From an uncultured Collinsella sp. (GTDB taxonomy: Bacteria; Actinomycetota; Coriobacteriia; Coriobacteriales; Coriobacteriaceae): 17,095 nt of DNA. Shown piece by piece: positions 14,658 through 17,095 of this stretch (position 1 is its first letter; each line of letters starts with the position of its first letter). Location of the stretch: NCBI GenBank assembly GCA_900554985.1, contig USJQ01000001.1, positions 1 to 17,095 of the forward strand, written 5' to 3'. The translations under genes were made by a program, and so were the position numbers. The notes under the pieces were generated by a model. That model did not search any database. It had not been told where the DNA came from and was given only the letters and a program-made list of their open reading frames with translations.

Positions 14658-17000
14658 CTATTTTGCCACTTTCGGCTTAAAGGTTCGCAGGCGTAGAGCG
14701 TTGCTTACGACGCACACGCTCGACAGGCTCATGGCCGCAGCGCCAAACATCGGCGAGAGCTGCCATCCGGTGAGCGGGAAGAACACGCCCGCCGCCAGCG
14801 GAATGCCGATGCCGTTGTAGAACAGCGCCCAGAACAGGTCCTGCTTGATGTTGCGGATCGTGGCGCGCGAAAGCTCGATGGCGCGGGCGACGTCCATGAG
14901 GTCGCTGCGCATGAGTACCACGTCGGCGCCCTCCTTGGCGATGTCGGCGCCGGTGCCAATGGCAAGGCCCACGTCGGCGCGCGCCAGGGCGGGGGAGTCG
15001 TTGATGCCGTCGCCCACCATGGCGACCTTGCTGCCCGCATCCTGCAGTTCGCGCACGTGGCGTTCCTTGTCGGCGGGCAGGACGTCGGCGATGACCTGCG
15101 CACGGTCGAGTCCCACACGGTGGGCGATTGCTTCGGCAGTGACGCGGTTGTCGCCGGTGAGCATGCGCACGTCGACGCCGAGCTTGCGGAGCGCGGCGAT
15201 GGCCTCGGCGCTCGTCTCCTTGACCTCGTCAGCCACGGCAATGGTGCCGGCAAGCTCGCCGTTCTTGGCAAAGAACAGCGGCGTCTTGCCTTCGGCAGCA
15301 AATTGCTCGGCAAGACCCGCGGGCACGGTAACGCCCAACTCGTTCATCAGGCACACGTTACCAGCGGCAATGGCGTTTTGCCCCTCGCGTGCCGTAACGC
15401 CACGACCGGGCACGGCAGCAAAGTCCTCGACCATGCGCGCGACGATTCCGCGCGACTCGCACTCGGCCATAATCGCCTCGGCCAGCGGGTGCTCGCTCGA
15501 GCGCTCCAACGCGGCGGCCAGCTTGAGCAGCGCCTTTTCGCTCATGGTGGGCGAGCCGTCGGCACGTGCGGCAACCACGATATCGGTCACGGCCGGCTTG
15601 CCTCGGGTGACGGTGCCCGTCTTATCGAGCACCACGGCGCCCACGCTGCGCAGGTTCTCTAGCGCCTCGGCGCTCTTAAACAGAATGCCCATCTCGGCGC
15701 CCTTGCCGGTACCTACCATAATGGCGACGGGCGTGGCTAGGCCGAGTGCGCACGGACAGCTGATCACCAACACCGCCACGCCGGAGGTGAGTGCCTCGTT
15801 TATGCTGCCGGTCAGCGCCATCCACACCGCAAAGGTCACGGCCGAGATCACGAACACCACGGGCACGAACACACCGGCGACCTTGTCGGCCATGCGGGCG
15901 ATGGGCGCCTTGGTTGCGTTGGCGTCCTCGACGAGTTGGATAATCTTGGCGAGCGATGTTTCGGTACCCACCCGTGTGGCGCGGAAGGTAAACGAACCGG
16001 TGCGGTTGACGGTGGCGGCGTTGACGGTGTCGCCGGCGGTCTTTTCCACGGGGATGGACTCGCCGGTGAGCGCGCTTTCATCGACTGCCGAGGCGCCCTC
16101 GAGCACCACGCCGTCGACGGGGATGGACTCTCCGGGGCGTACGTGCAGGACCTGGCCGGGAAGGATGTTGTCGACGTCGACGGTGGTCTCGCTGCCGTCC
16201 TCTGCCACGACGGTCGCGGTCTTGGGCGCCAGGTCGATCAGCGCCTCGATGGCGCCGCCGGTTTTGGACTTGCTGCGCGTCTCAAGGTATTTGCCCACGG
16301 TGACGAGCGACAGGATCGTGCCCGCGCTCTCAAAATACAGATTGTCCATGCCTGTCATCATGGCTTCGTGGACCTGACCCGCGGCTAGCTGGTCGGCCAT
16401 GATGAACATGGCGTAGAGCGACCAGGCGATGGACGCGGTGGCGCCCACGGCGATGAGGGCGTCCATGATAGGCGCGCCGTGCGCGAGCGATTTAAACCCA
16501 TTGATAAAGTACGCGTCGTTGACATAGACGATGGGGATGAGCAGGACGAGCTCGGTGAGGGCGAGCGTCATGCTGTGGGCATGGTCGGTGAAGACGCCGG
16601 GCAGCGGCCAACCGAGCATGTGCCCCATGCCTATGTAGAACAGCGGGATGAGGAAGATGATCGAGACGATGAGGCGGGTGCGCATGGCAGAGGCGGCGGC
16701 CTCCAACTTTTTGGTTGGCGACTCCATATGGGCGGCGCCAGAGCGGGCTCGCGTGCTGCCGTTTGAGTCGGCGGCACCGGTGCCTGCATCGACGGGCGAG
16801 GCCGAGTATCCCGCACGGTCGACGGCGGTGCAGATATCGTCGGGGGAGACCTGCGCGGGGTCATAGTCGACCATCATGGAACCGGCGAGTAGGTTGACTG
16901 CGACGTTCTCGACGCCGTCGAGCTTGCTCACAGCACGGTCCACGCGCGCCTGGCAGGCGGCGCATGTCATGCCGCCCACGTCAAACGTATCTTGAGCCAT
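14658..17000 (-). CDS. copA: Cu(I)-exporting P1B-type ATPase
   Basis: A 780-residue membrane pump that exports Cu(I) using ATP. Domains in order: one N-terminal HMA domain with GMTCAAC (C13, C16); a linker of about 35 residues rich in Ala/Ser/Gly; membrane helices from about 108; the actuator domain with TGES (312-315); the ion-path motif C415-P-C417 (SCPCALG); phosphorylation site DKTGT (D459); SEHPLAEA (HP 504-505) marking a P1B pump; [10 protein letters not shown] (663-672); and YN (728-729) plus M757-S-L-S-S in the last helices. CPC, YN and MxxSS together define the copper(I) class. The C-terminus shows no extra HMA domain. AAAGGAGAAGCC before ATG 17000 is a strong ribosome site. It is the first gene of the copper operon; the promoter and operator lie at 17048-17079. 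Confidence 0.97.
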   Translation of the reverse strand: MAQDTFDVGGMTCAACQARVDRAVSKLDGVENVAVNLLAGSMMVDYDPAQVSPDDICTAVDRAGYSASPVDAGTGAADSNGSTRARSGAAHMESPTKKLEAAASAMRTRLIVSIIFLIPLFYIGMGHMLGWPLPGVFTDHAHSMTLALTELVLLIPIVYVNDAYFINGFKSLAHGAPIMDALIAVGATASIAWSLYAMFIMADQLAAGQVHEAMMTGMDNLYFESAGTILSLVTVGKYLETRSKSKTGGAIEALIDLAPKTATVVAEDGSETTVDVDNILPGQVLHVRPGESIPVDGVVLEGASAVDESALTGESIPVEKTAGDTVNAATVNRTGSFTFRATRVGTETSLAKIIQLVEDANATKAPIARMADKVAGVFVPVVFVISAVTFAVWMALTGSINEALTSGVAVLVISCPCALGLATPVAIMVGTGKGAEMGILFKSAEALENLRSVGAVVLDKTGTVTRGKPAVTDIVVAARADGSPTMSEKALLKLAAALERSSEHPLAEAIMAECESRGIVARMVEDFAAVPGRGVTAREGQNAIAAGNVCLMNELGVTVPAGLAEQFAAEGKTPLFFAKNGELAGTIAVADEVKETSAEAIAALRKLGVDVRMLTGDNRVTAEAIAHRVGLDRAQVIADVLPADKERHVRELQDAGSKVAMVGDGINDSPALARADVGLAIGTGADIAKEGADVVLMRSDLMDVARAIELSRATIRNIKQDLFWALFYNGIGIPLAAGVFFPLTGWQLSPMFGAAAMSLSSVCVVSNALRLRTFKPKVAK

Positions 17001-17047
17001 GGCTTCTCCTTTCTGTAGTACGGTGTTGGAATTGTTAACCTGCCGAT

Positions 17048-17079
17048 ACTATACACCCATACCCCCTGGGGGTGTCTAG
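17048..17079 (-). promoter_or_regulatory. copA promoter with CsoR-type operator
   Basis: Read on the minus strand, TAGACA (-35, plus-strand 17073-17078) and TATAGT (-10, 17048-17053) are separated by 19 bases. Within the spacer lies the dyad ATACCCCC-T-GGGGGTGT (plus-strand 17059-17075), which matches the GC-tract palindromes bound by CsoR proteins. With csoR as the third gene of the operon, copper-relieved autorepression is the natural reading. Confidence 0.8.
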
Positions 17080-17095
17080 TACAGAAGAAATGTAT

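Noticed and set aside
13342..16388. Long plus-strand open frames (354 and 510 residues) opposite csoR, copZ and copA
   Set aside because: They are antisense to genes with complete motifs and operon structure, and their translations show no family features.

Overview
The window looks like a high-GC chromosome segment from a gut actinobacterium of the class Coriobacteriia, most likely Collinsella or a close relative. The grounds are the strongly GC-biased third codon positions, the separate flavin-reductase and rubredoxin genes, the actinobacterial AbiEi/DUF559-type nuclease-like protein, and short palindromic intergenic repeats that I associate from memory with Collinsella. The genus call is an inference from memory, not a database result.

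Layout, left to right. The window opens inside smpB (trans-translation), followed by a long hairpin and a terminator. Next come a flavin reductase and a very small rubredoxin with its own promoter, which together look like a split version of the NADH:rubredoxin (Hrb-type) electron carrier. A convergent mntH (Nramp Mn/Fe transporter) follows on the minus strand, with a possible metal-repressor site upstream. The centre is the glutamate synthase operon gltB-gltD (about 6.2 kb). After a roughly 350-bp non-coding stretch with short direct repeats come an unrecognised protein (9605-10312), an AbiEi/DUF559-like putative nuclease (10509-11585), and a metal-dependent amidohydrolase (11880-13250) ending at a bidirectional terminator. 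On the minus strand the right end holds a small zinc-ribbon membrane protein and a copper-efflux operon, copA-copZ-csoR, with a clear CsoR-type operator in the copA promoter.

How the genes work together. copA, copZ and csoR form a self-regulated copper response: P-type exporter, chaperone and repressor. gltBD makes glutamate from glutamine, 2-oxoglutarate and NADPH. The flavin reductase and rubredoxin probably deliver electrons to an oxygen- or NO-reducing flavodiiron protein encoded elsewhere, which suits an anaerobe.

The most unusual signal is not a protein family. It is a set of six copies of a 52-61-bp palindromic element with arms close to ATGTCTCGATCTGTAAC / GTTACAGATCGAGACAT, all in the same orientation. 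Two tandem pairs with almost identical geometry (140 and 141 bp overall, 19 and 20 bp between members) sit tightly on either side of the nuclease-like gene, and two single copies lie on either side of mntH. This recalls REP/BIME elements with their RAYT transposase, but with a PD-(D/E)XK-like protein in the middle. It is the best candidate here for an undescribed system. Three other structured intergenic elements (367-431, 14534-14629, 13912-13969) show that this genome carries several palindromic repeat types.
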